A stretch of DNA of 64,000 bases, taken from positions 62,001 through 126,000 of the IMG/VR virus record IMGVR_UViG_3300033143_001962. One strand, written 5' to 3'. Below are positions 49,809 through 58,802 of this stretch, one piece after another. This stretch comes from a virus. The notes beneath the pieces are model-generated. The model was not told the DNA's origin. It saw only the letters and a list, made by a program, of their open reading frames with translations, and made no database searches. Position 1 is the first letter of the stretch. Each line of letters opens with the position of its first letter. The position numbers and the translations under genes were made by a program.

Positions 49809-49845
49809 AATAAAACTCCTTTATTATATGTGACGTGTTTCCACG

Positions 49846-50049
49846 TTATGGTCTGTTAAATTGATCTAACATTTCTTGTCTATCTTCTTCGATTGTTTTT
49901 TCGTATTCTACTATCATGCGCTCACCTAAAATAATACTAGGATGAGAATGTTCGCAACACCGTTGCCCGTTAAATCTTTCACCGCGTAACTGAACAATGC
50001 CACAGTTCTTGCACTTTACTTCTGTAACCATTCGTGTTGTTCTAATCAT
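49846..50049 (-). CDS. Small zinc-ribbon-like protein
   Basis: 67 residues with CKNCG and CCEHSH as possible metal ligands and a charged helical tail. ATGA junction with the gene upstream; lies between nadA and nadV. Confidence 0.62.
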   Translation of the reverse strand: MIRTTRMVTEVKCKNCGIVQLRGERFNGQRCCEHSHPSIILGERMIVEYEKTIEEDRQEMLDQFNRP

Positions 50050-50399
50050 TTTACTACCTTTAATTCAGTGACCGCGCGATTTACTTCTTCTTCTCCACGC
50101 ACCTCTCTGCCATCGTTAAAAATAATATATGCACGATTTGATTCCAGGCCATGCCCGCAACACGCAACTCTCACGTCTGGCAAGTTTGCAATGCATGGAT
50201 CGTGTCCTTCACTTGTCTTAACTCCGTTGCACTTAGGACATTTTCTATCTGCTGCATCTTCCTCGATTGGTTTATCATTGTCTGCATAACGCCACACTGC
50301 AAAATGCTCATTGCCATTTTCAGAAATAGTGTATTCGTCGTCTCGGAGATATATCTCGTGTCCGAACAAATCAGTTATGCTTTTCCAATTCTCTACCAT
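50046..50399 (-). CDS. Conserved zinc-ribbon phage protein
   Basis: 117 residues. CPKCNG, DPCIANLP and ACCGHG supply metal ligands, followed by AYIIFNDGREVRG; the pattern recurs in marine phages. Function unknown. Confidence 0.65.
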   Translation of the reverse strand: MVENWKSITDLFGHEIYLRDDEYTISENGNEHFAVWRYADNDKPIEEDAADRKCPKCNGVKTSEGHDPCIANLPDVRVACCGHGLESNRAYIIFNDGREVRGEEEVNRAVTELKVVK

Positions 50400-50405
50400 A
50401 CTATC

Positions 50406-51305
50406 CTACTTAAAGTTTAACATACGTTCAATTGGAGCTCTCGCCATTACAATCTCATCGTATTTTAAATAATCTATTGCAGTACCACCAGTACCGTCAA
50501 TAGCCGCTTGCACTGCTTCTACAGTATTAAGCTTCATATACGGACAAGTCGCGCACATGCAACCTTTGTAACCTGGCACTAATCTAAAATCTAATTCAGG
50601 TCGTAGCTTTCGCATATCGTTAAGTAACCCTTCTTCAGTTGCTACCCAAATAGTACCAACTTTATTCGGAAAGTTCTTAACCCATTCTAACATCTTACTT
50701 GTACTACCAACAAAGGCAGCTTTATCTAAAATGTCAATTGGACTTTCTGGATGAGCAATAACGTACTTACTACCGTCTGTCCATCCTGCCATATCTTTTT
50801 CAAGTGCTTCTAAATTAAACTGATCGTGTACTTCGCATACAGATGTAAACACGTTCATATCGTACCCGAACTCAGCGTTGATGTACGCGCCCATATTAGC
50901 GTCAGGACTGAATATAACATCATTGCCTGCATCAATCTCTGCTTCTATTATAGCATTAACGTTGGCAGAAGTCACTATAACATCTGCCAAAGCTTTCATT
51001 TCGACTGAGCTGTTAATGTACATAACGTGAGTTGCCCCGGGATTAATAATTTTGAAATTACGTAACCCTACGATATCAGTTTGGGTGACTAATGAACACG
51101 TTGCATTAATGTCAGGAATAATAACTTCGGTGTCCGGAAGCATAACCTTAGCAGTTTCTGCCATGAACTTAACACCAGCAAATACTAAACGTTTAGGATT
51201 GACCTTTTGCGCTTCTTGTATTAAGCCTAAGCTATCACCAACGTAGTCAGCCATTTCTTTAACTTCTTCAGGTGCGTAATAGTGTGCTACTGTCATAGTT
51301 TCCAT
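50406..51305 (-). CDS. nadA: Quinolinate synthase A
   Basis: 299 residues. AHYYAPEEV, YVGDSLGL, GVKFMAETAKVMLP, TCSLV, TSVCEVHDQF and CMCATCPYMKLN carry the three cysteines that hold the 4Fe-4S cluster. Makes quinolinate from iminoaspartate and dihydroxyacetone phosphate, the second step of de novo NAD synthesis; NadB and NadC are not seen in the window, so it depends on the host for those. Somewhat short at the N-terminus. In the same run as nadM and nadV. Confidence 0.93.
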   Translation of the reverse strand: METMTVAHYYAPEEVKEMADYVGDSLGLIQEAQKVNPKRLVFAGVKFMAETAKVMLPDTEVIIPDINATCSLVTQTDIVGLRNFKIINPGATHVMYINSSVEMKALADVIVTSANVNAIIEAEIDAGNDVIFSPDANMGAYINAEFGYDMNVFTSVCEVHDQFNLEALEKDMAGWTDGSKYVIAHPESPIDILDKAAFVGSTSKMLEWVKNFPNKVGTIWVATEEGLLNDMRKLRPELDFRLVPGYKGCMCATCPYMKLNTVEAVQAAIDGTGGTAIDYLKYDEIVMARAPIERMLNFK

Positions 51306-51306
51306 A

Positions 51307-51603
51307 TTAAGCCTCCTTAATAGTTTCGAATAAGTTCATTGCTTGTACTTTTTTCATAGCACCTTCAATGTTCTTAATAACACCTTCTAAGTCATGTTTA
51401 ATAACTTGAAGCTGGTCTTTGTCTAAGTTGCGAACATACTGACTAATAGTAGCAGTATCATCGATACTAATGTTATCATCAATCTCTGGCAGACGATTTC
51501 TAAAATTTATATCATGCGCACCGCGGAACCCCATAATCTGCGCTACTTCATTATTTGATACTTCCATAATGTAGCCGTCGTTTGTGCCTGCTATAATTTT
51601 CAT
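51307..51603 (-). CDS. Conserved phage hypothetical protein
   Basis: 98 residues. MKIIAGTNDGYIMEVSNNEV at the start and a helical second half. ATGA junction upstream; lies in the NAD operon. Function unknown. Confidence 0.65.
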   Translation of the reverse strand: MKIIAGTNDGYIMEVSNNEVAQIMGFRGAHDINFRNRLPEIDDNISIDDTATISQYVRNLDKDQLQVIKHDLEGVIKNIEGAMKKVQAMNLFETIKEA

Positions 51604-51998
51604 AAGTCACCTCCAATGAAAGCGAACTCTTGTTTGTAGTTTGTTTCATCACGCTTGTCAACTTTGTTCTCTGAACTTATCTTGTGCAATGTGCGTATGT
51701 CGTAGTGCGGACGGTAAATTGCTTGTCCTTCCCAGAAGAACTGTTCTCGCGCTTCATGTTCGACAGCCGCAAGCATTGCTTTATAAGCGGTGCTAACAAC
51801 CTCTTCTTCGCACATGTAATAACTCAACATCCACTTGCGGCACTTTTGCAATTCTAATGTCTCGTCATCTGTGAAACTACCTTTAGCCATAAACGTAATT
51901 TGTAAGTAAGGAACGCCTTTGTTTTCTTTAATGTTAAACTTCCAGTCGTTAAATTTAACTGCACTTATTAGTCTTTTAATTGATTCTAATGTTTGCAT
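51600..51998 (-). CDS. Conserved phage hypothetical protein
   Basis: 132 residues. REQFFWEGQAIYRPHYDIRT is a conserved phrase seen in phage proteins. Helical C-terminal region. Function unknown; in the NAD operon. Confidence 0.65.
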   Translation of the reverse strand: MQTLESIKRLISAVKFNDWKFNIKENKGVPYLQITFMAKGSFTDDETLELQKCRKWMLSYYMCEEEVVSTAYKAMLAAVEHEAREQFFWEGQAIYRPHYDIRTLHKISSENKVDKRDETNYKQEFAFIGGDL

Positions 51999-52000
51999 GA

Positions 52001-53083
52001 TTAAGCCCTCCCTAACATGTTCTTAATAATTGAAAAGTGATCTTCGAACATTACACCTTGCATTTTTTCAAACTCTGCAAGTGGAACCCACTTAGCTACG
52101 GCTGCATCATCACTGCCTTTAACTTTTGGCAAATCTTGTGCATCGTCTAGTTTGAAGTAGTAAACGAATGTAAGGGTTCTACCACGTAAAGAACGATTAG
52201 GTTCATCAAAAACTTCCTTAGCTACAATGGAACCACGTAGTACTTTTTCAGCAACCTTTAATTTAGTTTCTTCTCGTAACTCACGTATAACACCGTCCTG
52301 TACCATCTCGTTAGTTTCTAAGAAGCCACCGGGCATAGCCCATAAATCCTTACCTGGCATCTGTCCACGTTGTATTAATAAGACGTGTCCGCTTTGCTCA
52401 ACTACTGCGTCAACAGTAACAAAGTTTACATCGTATGGTGCTACTGCCCAGTCTTTCTTCTTTTGGATTTCATCTTCCCACTCGCATTGCAATTCAAAGA
52501 ACGTTGGAGTTTTGATAAACTTACGTACTTGATTACCGTATGCTTGACCTGGGATAACATTGTCTGTGAATGATGCTTGATTGCTAAACATTAATTGTCT
52601 AATAGCTGTAGAATCAATTTGATCATCTTTAGCAGGGTACGCTTGCATTTCAATGAAGTCGTACTGTTTGAAGTAGTTAAGGTAATAACTACTCTTGTCT
52701 TTATCGTGTCCGATGAACGCAACTTTTACTTCACCGTCACTGCCACGCTTATCGTAGAATTTTTTACTCGCCCATACTTCTTGCTTAACTTCTTCTACCT
52801 TCTCGCCTACTTGCTTAATCCATTCATTATCATTATAAGATATGTCATTGATATCAGCGACGTTAAGATTTAAGATTTGGGCATTGGCCATAATGGCTTC
52901 TTTGCGTTCTTGGTATGTCCATGGGTTTTTTGTAGTGCGTGGTCCGTTTGCTGAACCAATTAGTACTAACACGTTGTCAGCCAAGTAATCTGCTTTCTTA
53001 AGCGTTTCTTGGTGACCTATGTGGAAAGGTTGAAACCGTCCTATATAGACGATCAGATCATATTTCTTTTGTTCTGTATTCAT
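52001..53083 (-). CDS. nadM: Bifunctional NMN adenylyltransferase/Nudix hydrolase
   Basis: 360 residues from the ATG at 53083, with GGGAG 6 bases upstream. N-terminal nucleotidyltransferase: YIGRFQPFHIGHQ and DSTAIRQL (ISTxxR-like). C-terminal Nudix domain from about 215 with a full box GFLETNEMVQDGVIRELREE. Joins NMN and ATP to NAD; the Nudix part may hydrolyse ADP-ribose or related nucleotides. Its unusually long leader suggests regulation. Confidence 0.93.
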   Translation of the reverse strand: MNTEQKKYDLIVYIGRFQPFHIGHQETLKKADYLADNVLVLIGSANGPRTTKNPWTYQERKEAIMANAQILNLNVADINDISYNDNEWIKQVGEKVEEVKQEVWASKKFYDKRGSDGEVKVAFIGHDKDKSSYYLNYFKQYDFIEMQAYPAKDDQIDSTAIRQLMFSNQASFTDNVIPGQAYGNQVRKFIKTPTFFELQCEWEDEIQKKKDWAVAPYDVNFVTVDAVVEQSGHVLLIQRGQMPGKDLWAMPGGFLETNEMVQDGVIRELREETKLKVAEKVLRGSIVAKEVFDEPNRSLRGRTLTFVYYFKLDDAQDLPKVKGSDDAAVAKWVPLAEFEKMQGVMFEDHFSIIKNMLGRA

Positions 53084-53239
53084 GATAGACTCCCTATTCA
53101 TGTTATAAATTTGTACAGTAGCTAGTTTCTCGCAGCCTTGTAGTGGTTTAGTATCTATAGTATACTAGCAAACCCTATAGGTCTCTCACCTATCGTAACG
53201 CTTTGAGCGCATCCTCTGCCGATCCTTACTGTTTACTTG
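53084..53239 (-). ncRNA. Structured 5' leader of the NAD operon (candidate riboregulator)
   Basis: About 155 bases lie between the promoter and nadM. On the minus strand several hairpins can be drawn: GCGCU/AGCGU, ATAGGT/ACCTAT around GAGAG, and GGTTT/AAACC with inner AGTAT/ATACT. No known riboswitch class is recognised. The compact paired blocks upstream of an NAD gene make it a candidate metabolite-sensing RNA. Confidence 0.45.
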
Positions 53240-53245
53240 CTGCTA

Positions 53246-53274
53246 ATTATAGCAGTGTACAGCTATTTAGTCAA
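53246..53274 (-). promoter_or_regulatory. Sigma70-like promoter
   Basis: Minus strand TTGACT, 17 bases, TATAAT; drives the structured leader and nadM. Confidence 0.82.
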
Positions 53275-53293
53275 GAACTATTTTTACTAATTA

Positions 53294-53848
53294 TTACCGA
53301 TGCCATTCTGCATACAGCCGCACATAATCATGGTCTGCATTCAAATTGAACTCTTCTGCCTCTGCACTTTGGGTGAATCCATGCTTATCTGCAAATTCTT
53401 GTAACTTTTCAAAAGTCCAAGGAAAGCAAGTTAAGTATTCTTCTTCATCGTCTGCTTTTGGTGGGATATATGGCATTAATCTCCAATATATTCGCCCCGT
53501 AGGTTTGAGACATTCTACGACTTTTGCAACTTGGGTACTAATTATTTCTTCAGTACCGAAGTTAACAGACCCTAGGCAAAAAGCAACATCAAAGAGGTGT
53601 GGTGGCACAAAATCTTCAATAGTAGAATGCACGTCGGCATGCTCATTTCCAGGATCTACCCCAATGCAGTTAGGTAGAATTTTACTAAATGGATTTGTGG
53701 CACAACCAACATCGAGCACTAATTCACCTTCTTTGATGTTATCGGCTAATTGTCTACCCGATATCTCAAATCCTGCGGTAAACTCAGTATCGCGTGTTTG
53801 CCACTTTTTCAAGTACCATTGATTCATTTTATCTTGGTTATGCCCCAT
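53294..53848 (-). CDS. SAM-dependent methyltransferase (class I)
   Basis: 184 residues. LVLDVGCATNPFSKILP and IGVDPG are the SAM-binding motif I and II; VAFCLGSVNF fits motif IV. A short single-domain enzyme with an unknown substrate. Located at a TAATG junction with a lipoprotein gene. Confidence 0.82.
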   Translation of the reverse strand: MGHNQDKMNQWYLKKWQTRDTEFTAGFEISGRQLADNIKEGELVLDVGCATNPFSKILPNCIGVDPGNEHADVHSTIEDFVPPHLFDVAFCLGSVNFGTEEIISTQVAKVVECLKPTGRIYWRLMPYIPPKADDEEEYLTCFPWTFEKLQEFADKHGFTQSAEAEEFNLNADHDYVRLYAEWHR

Positions 53849-54117
53849 TACCGCTTCACTGAATTGTTCTTAGGATAACACGCTACACCACCTTTCCGCT
53901 CAGCAGCAACAAAAACACATGTAATGTTCTTGTTATCTTTTGGTGTCCACTCATATACACGCGGGCTGTACCCACTAGTGTCTAATTTGTATTCATGTGT
54001 AGGTTTGACATTCTCTTTGCTCATTCCTGCGATAGTATCCCAGCCAAGTGCGTCCGCTTTTTGACAACACCCAACAACGATGAATAGTGCTAATGCACTT
54101 AATAATATTTTTTTCAT
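53848..54117 (-). CDS. Putative lipoprotein
   Basis: 89 residues. MKKILLSALALFIVVGCC has a lipobox-like VVGC. The mature part ends in ITCVFVAAERKGGVACY with two cysteines. Function unknown. Confidence 0.68.
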   Translation of the reverse strand: MKKILLSALALFIVVGCCQKADALGWDTIAGMSKENVKPTHEYKLDTSGYSPRVYEWTPKDNKNITCVFVAAERKGGVACYPKNNSVKR

Positions 54118-54428
54118 TAATCTTCTCCTTTGTTAAAATTTACAGATACTACGTTGCCATCTTGCCCTGTAACCTTATCTTCCTCATCTTCTGACCAACT
54201 TTGCCTAACAATTTGATCTAATAGGTTTACTAATTCTATACAATCCGGTGATCGCTTGAACCAATCTTCTCTGTCTTCTAGTTCGATGCGGCGCATGTTA
54301 AATACTTTTCTACGCTTCCACCACTGCTTAAAATGTACAGTAACACGATCGTACATAATACTATTTCTATTAAATGTATCAGTTGTGTAATATCTAATTT
54401 GCTCGCACATTTCTTTTGGTAAAATCAT
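54117..54428 (-). CDS. Hypothetical protein
   Basis: 103 residues; basic, Trp-rich centre (HFKQWWKRRKVFNMRR) and an acidic tail. Overlaps the next gene's stop by four bases. Confidence 0.62.
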   Translation of the reverse strand: MILPKEMCEQIRYYTTDTFNRNSIMYDRVTVHFKQWWKRRKVFNMRRIELEDREDWFKRSPDCIELVNLLDQIVRQSWSEDEEDKVTGQDGNVVSVNFNKGED

Positions 54429-54580
54429 TTAAACCAACCTTGAAATTTAGCGTACATAGCGACGGATGCCACAATCCCAATTGCAAAGCTCACATCTGTA
54501 TCGTCTGTGAAAAATGAGGTTAATAACATTGCTGCATACCCTAGCAGAAAACTTAACATAATTTGTTTAAAGAATACCAT
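54425..54580 (-). CDS. Membrane microprotein (51 aa)
   Basis: Read from the sequence: MVFFKQIMLSFLLGYAAML then an acidic turn and a second hydrophobic segment (FAIGIVASVAMYA). TAATG and ATGA junctions on both sides. Confidence 0.65.
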   Translation of the reverse strand: MVFFKQIMLSFLLGYAAMLLTSFFTDDTDVSFAIGIVASVAMYAKFQGWFK

Positions 54581-54912
54581 TAGTTTCGTGCCTCTTGATC
54601 TGCTAATAATCTTGCTCGTAAATTCCCATCTACATCTTCTCTGAACCCGTACGGCCCTTTACCGGGTAAGTGGTCGTCAATGAACAAAGGCAAGTCTTTA
54701 ATTGTTTTACCTTCAGTCCACATTTGCACACGCATTAAATCAGTAATGCCTTCTTCGATTCCTGTTTCACCAGTATAGCGATTTTTAAGTACATTGAATT
54801 CTTTGTACGTTTCATCAGTTTTAATAACCATATTAAAATGCGACATAGCCCAGTGGGATAATCCTTCGTGTTCTGTTCTGTACCATTGTTTGTCGTATTC
54901 TATTAGTAACAT
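54580..54912 (-). CDS. Hypothetical protein
   Basis: 110 residues. WTEGKTIKDLPLFIDDHLPG followed by PYGFRED is its most distinctive part. Function unknown. Confidence 0.62.
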   Translation of the reverse strand: MLLIEYDKQWYRTEHEGLSHWAMSHFNMVIKTDETYKEFNVLKNRYTGETGIEEGITDLMRVQMWTEGKTIKDLPLFIDDHLPGKGPYGFREDVDGNLRARLLADQEARN

Positions 54913-55239
54913 TTAAAACTTGCCACCGCCTAGTAACTTGTCAACAGCACCAGTTTCAGCCCGCATATCTTTTGCGCACCAAGCCGCATTAATGTTGACA
55001 TTGGGATCAGTTTCATAAAATGAAAATACTTTCATATCTAACTCACCAAATCGGTTACGCTGTATTAACCAACGCTCAACATCACCTTCGACCATTGGAT
55101 CTAAGTTTTCAACGGCTGCAAAATCAAAATCGTTAGTCGCTTTTAATTTAATAAAAGTCTTAACCTCGGCAGTTGTGCCTTCCATATTGAATTCGGTACG
55201 ACCGTTTGTTTTAGTACTGAAAATAATTTTGAAATTCAT
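54913..55239 (-). CDS. Hypothetical protein
   Basis: 108 residues, beta-rich N-terminus (NFKIIFSTKTNGRTEFN). Abuts the next gene. Function unknown. Confidence 0.62.
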   Translation of the reverse strand: MNFKIIFSTKTNGRTEFNMEGTTAEVKTFIKLKATNDFDFAAVENLDPMVEGDVERWLIQRNRFGELDMKVFSFYETDPNVNINAAWCAKDMRAETGAVDKLLGGGKF

Positions 55240-55267
55240 GGCTAACTCTTAGATAGTTTACTACTAG

Positions 55268-55291
55268 GAAAGCCCCAACTAAGGGGCTTTC
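55268..55291. terminator. GC-rich hairpin, likely bidirectional terminator
   Basis: GAAAGCCCC and GGGGCTTTC pair perfectly around a six-base loop, just after the SPFH gene. T-rich flank is weak on the minus strand. Confidence 0.65.
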
Positions 55292-55315
55292 TCATTTCTA
55301 TGTAGTTAACGCTGT

Positions 55316-56374
55316 TTAGTTAGCGGTAAGGTCCATAATCATGTTAGCACTTTCTGGCATGATGTTAGCAGGTTGCTTACCATTCCAACGTTCAGCTGCA
55401 ATGATCTTAGCCTTAGACTCGTTCAACTTAGCTTCAGCAAGCATTTCTTCAATCTTAATACCAACTTGCTTCTTACGTGCTTGAGCTGCTTTAGCAAACT
55501 CTAACGCCGCTGTTTTATCAGCAGTTGCGATCGCAATGTTGTTCTTGTTGGTTTCTTCTTGGGCTAAACGAACGTTCCGCTTATTTTTGATTTCTAAGTT
55601 AGAGTTAAAGTTCTTGTTAATAGAATCTTGAATCTCTTGATCATCATATGATAAGCCACCAATCAAACCAAACGTACTAATAGTTACACCTGTTTGTGCA
55701 AAGAATTCTTTCAACTCTGAACTTGCTTGTTCAACAATTTCACCTTTGCGTTGGCGAGCACCATCAACCGCTTTAGTAATAAGTTTACCTTGCTTACTAC
55801 GAACTGCTTGAGCACCTTCTAAGTCATGCTTTGCAAATTCACGCGACAAGATCTCAGTTGATTTAGACTTTACAATCTTACCAAGTACCTTTTCTAAATC
55901 GCCCGATGGGTAGTAGTACAAGAACTTAGCAGTATCTTTTTCAGTAATGAATGCTGAGATATTAATACCTACGTTGAAGCCAATTGAATCACGCGATTCT
56001 ACAGCAACACCTTCACTACCACGTCCGATACCTTTCTGTCCGCGTCGACCTTCCCATACGAATGTAACAGGAGCTCTATCTACGCGGATAACTTTGACGC
56101 CATCTAACCATTTGTAATCATACCACATACGACCAGTTGAGATCTTAATCTGTGGCTTATAGATACGCTTTGCTGCTACTTTCTTTTCTTGTAAGAAACC
56201 AATTGAGTCAAACTTCGCCTGGCCCTTCTGACTTGCACCTTCCAATGGAATTACAAATGCAGTTTCATTTGGTTTAATTTCTTCAGTCTTATCGACTTGC
56301 GCCGGACCCATACAACCTGTCATCAATGCTACTGATGCTGCGATTGCAATTAGTTTTGTTGTTGATTTATACAA
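55316..56374 (-). CDS. SPFH/Band 7 domain lipoprotein
   Basis: 352 residues. Signal with lipobox ALMTGC (C about 21); then an SPFH-like domain (about 80-220: VKVIRVDRAPVTFVWEG, DSIGFNVGINISAFI) and a long Ala/Lys/Glu coiled coil (AALEFAKAAQARKKQ). SPFH proteins form ring scaffolds at membranes; in phages they are rare and in T4-like phages are thought to modify the host envelope. It sits beside a membrane protein and a TerD-like protein. Confidence 0.8.
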   Translation of the reverse strand: MYKSTTKLIAIAASVALMTGCMGPAQVDKTEEIKPNETAFVIPLEGASQKGQAKFDSIGFLQEKKVAAKRIYKPQIKISTGRMWYDYKWLDGVKVIRVDRAPVTFVWEGRRGQKGIGRGSEGVAVESRDSIGFNVGINISAFITEKDTAKFLYYYPSGDLEKVLGKIVKSKSTEILSREFAKHDLEGAQAVRSKQGKLITKAVDGARQRKGEIVEQASSELKEFFAQTGVTISTFGLIGGLSYDDQEIQDSINKNFNSNLEIKNKRNVRLAQEETNKNNIAIATADKTAALEFAKAAQARKKQVGIKIEEMLAEAKLNESKAKIIAAERWNGKQPANIMPESANMIMDLTAN

Positions 56375-56375
56375 T

Positions 56376-56660
56376 TTACTTCTCCGTTTCGTTAGTGTTG
56401 AAAATCATGTTATACAAAGTATACACGAAAAGAATAACCATTGCAACCATAATCCAGCTCGGAACTGAACTAGTTGCCATACCCTTTCCTAATGCATACG
56501 CCGCATCGCTGTCTTGTAACTGCAATGCTCCTGCTGTTGATGCTTTGTTTACTGGTAGAAATAGCGTGTAATAAAACATATAGCTAATACTAACCGCCAA
56601 GCTAATAGTGTAAGTCACACCATTGCGCAACTTGGTCAATGCCTTTGTAACTTTACTCAT
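56376..56660 (-). CDS. Two-span membrane protein
   Basis: 94 residues; hydrophobic segments at about 15-35 and 68-88 with a middle loop of about 30 residues. One base before the SPFH gene, so probably co-translated. Confidence 0.68.
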   Translation of the reverse strand: MSKVTKALTKLRNGVTYTISLAVSISYMFYYTLFLPVNKASTAGALQLQDSDAAYALGKGMATSSVPSWIMVAMVILFVYTLYNMIFNTNETEK

Positions 56661-56672
56661 ATACCCTCCGGG

Positions 56673-58802
56673 TTAAATAATTGTGATTTTTGTGTCTGCG
56701 TTGATGTCTTTTTCAACTTCAACAATTGACCCAGTTAAGTACTCTGAGTTGATTGTTTCAATATCGTACGGTGTAACATCTCCACCAAAAGAGAATACAA
56801 AATCTGCATCGTCTTTGTCTTCGACAATCTTACCACGTGCAATAGCGTGTATTTCAAATAGCTCGCCTAGTGATACCTTGTTGTCAAGTGTAGTGAACGC
56901 TTCAACAGTTTCTTCGATTGAGGCACGATTGTTCTCAACGTTGTTGCCACTAGTGCCCCAACGTCCGCCAAAGTTGAAACCGCTGCGGTTTGATGTAGTG
57001 ATATCTGTCCAAATAACCTTACGTTCTTTAAGATCAAACACTGCTGGAATTGTAACAACAGCTTCACCGTTAAGATCAACCTTTTGTTCAACAGTTTTAG
57101 GCTCAAAGATTTCGTTACTCTTAACCTTGTCGCGTGTCATCCAACCTGCAAAGCAAGTATCAATTTCACTAAACTTTTCACCACTGTAGCTTAACACGTT
57201 CATAACAACATAACGAATCTTTTTAGAACTCGCTAGTGCTTCTTTAATGTTAATGTCAACGAACTCACTTGCGCCATTATGTGCGCTTGTGATATCACCA
57301 CTGTGGTACGCTTGTATGTCTGCTGACTTCAAGTGTGTGTATGAAATGTGTTCAACTAACTTAAAGTTCTCATCATGGAATGATGCACTTAAGTCAATGT
57401 CGTTACCTTTCCAGTAAACAAAGAAACGTAAAGCATCCTTGTCTCCCATTGGCATACGTGTGCCACGTGCAACTTCTTTCAAGCCTTCACTAGCACTGCG
57501 CATACCAGTTGGTAATGGACATTCGTACATAGCTGGGTCAATAAACACATTACCTAACTGTTCGCCACCTTTGAAGCGACGATCTAAAGAGTCAGTAATT
57601 GTGCTAATAACTGCTTGAACGGTTGGGGCAGGTAACCTTGCAAGTTCGTTGCGAAGTACATAAGCCTTGGCAATGCTGCCCTTAGGGAATACAACACGTT
57701 TTTCAACATCTTCTGTGCGTGTCTTAAAAGACCCCCAAAGTTGTGTCAAGTTACGCGCTGGTACTTGGTCAACTACTTCCGCAAATGTGCGGATAACTGT
57801 TTGTCGATCACTAAGTGATGTCGCGGCTAACATGCGTCCCATGTTACGTGCAAAGATGCCTGGGCGAGTCTTAGCCAATGCAGTTGCCGCAACCATGTCA
57901 CCGCACTGCATAGCTTCTTCAAACTTGCCGTTGAATGTTTCAATCTTAATGTTCTCACGTAACTTCTTAGCCATTTCGAATATTGACTTACTGTAGTCGC
58001 CAACATGCAAGCTGTGGAATAATTTAACCCACTTCTTACCATGACGTACAAAATCTTCTTCACGCGCTACATTCTCAAGAGCTTTAACTAATAGGCGTCG
58101 AGTTGGGCGTGAAAAAGACTTAAACTTGGTATTTTCCGCAAGTGAAATGTCACCACCACTTAGGTACGTAGCAATACGTAAGACATCAGTTGTGTCTTTA
58201 ACAATGCGTGAATCCCACATGTCGTTTTCTAAGAACAGTCCTGCAAGTAAGCAAGCATTTTCTTTGAAAGGCATTACTGGAATATTAAATGTGCGATCTT
58301 GTTCGACAAACCACTTAATCACTTCTTTGCTTGAATCTGAAATAGAATCGTTTGAAGAAAGAATTGTAGTGAACACGTCGTTGACCTCAGCTTCTGTTAC
58401 TAAGCTAAGAGTTTTGAACTTAGTGTTCTCAAATGCTACTGGGCGGTCTGCTACTGTGAAGTTTGGAATCCACTTGCCTTTAGTAAAGTAATGAGACATA
58501 GCTGATATATACAAAGAAATATCAGACGCGTTCATTACTTGCTCTGGGAAGTTTGGATAGAAAGGCTTGTGCTTAACGTTTGCTCCTACGCTCTTTTTGA
58601 GGATAGGCAGCACTTCGTTATACAGTGAAGTGATATCTGTTTTAGAAAGTTCGCTTAGTGCATCGGCAAGTTCTTCATTAGGCATGTACCCGTAAGCCAT
58701 CATTTCACTGATGAAGCTTAAGCTACGCCCCATGTCTAATTCTTGCTCAGACTGGTTAATAACAATGCCTTTGCAATATTTTATAGCGATCTTTTGTAAC
58801 AT
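56673..58802 (-). CDS. TerD-domain-like stress protein
   Basis: 709 residues. The middle to C-terminal part has FFVYWKGNDIDLSASFHDEN, HSGDITSAHNGASEFVDI and GGRWGTS, which resemble the TerD/TerE fold that binds calcium. The N-terminal ~400 residues are helical with ARNMGRMLAATSLSDR and LWGSFKTRTEDVEKRVVFPK, resembling proteins that accompany Ter systems. TerD proteins are tied to phage defence, tellurite and stress responses. A long leader and its own promoter precede it. Ter-family membership is from memory of sequence patterns. Confidence 0.6.
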   Translation of the reverse strand: MLQKIAIKYCKGIVINQSEQELDMGRSLSFISEMMAYGYMPNEELADALSELSKTDITSLYNEVLPILKKSVGANVKHKPFYPNFPEQVMNASDISLYISAMSHYFTKGKWIPNFTVADRPVAFENTKFKTLSLVTEAEVNDVFTTILSSNDSISDSSKEVIKWFVEQDRTFNIPVMPFKENACLLAGLFLENDMWDSRIVKDTTDVLRIATYLSGGDISLAENTKFKSFSRPTRRLLVKALENVAREEDFVRHGKKWVKLFHSLHVGDYSKSIFEMAKKLRENIKIETFNGKFEEAMQCGDMVAATALAKTRPGIFARNMGRMLAATSLSDRQTVIRTFAEVVDQVPARNLTQLWGSFKTRTEDVEKRVVFPKGSIAKAYVLRNELARLPAPTVQAVISTITDSLDRRFKGGEQLGNVFIDPAMYECPLPTGMRSASEGLKEVARGTRMPMGDKDALRFFVYWKGNDIDLSASFHDENFKLVEHISYTHLKSADIQAYHSGDITSAHNGASEFVDINIKEALASSKKIRYVVMNVLSYSGEKFSEIDTCFAGWMTRDKVKSNEIFEPKTVEQKVDLNGEAVVTIPAVFDLKERKVIWTDITTSNRSGFNFGGRWGTSGNNVENNRASIEETVEAFTTLDNKVSLGELFEIHAIARGKIVEDKDDADFVFSFGGDVTPYDIETINSEYLTGSIVEVEKDINADTKITII

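Noticed and set aside
49809-49845. Separate promoter for nadV (TATAAT near 49828)
   Set aside because: No acceptable -35 was found; a short ACGTG/CACGT palindrome is present but could be chance.
53084-53239. Known riboswitch (lysine, THF or FMN class)
   Set aside because: Short matches to GAGG or AGGAUAGGUGAGAGACC-like strings were noticed, but the remaining conserved blocks of these classes are missing.
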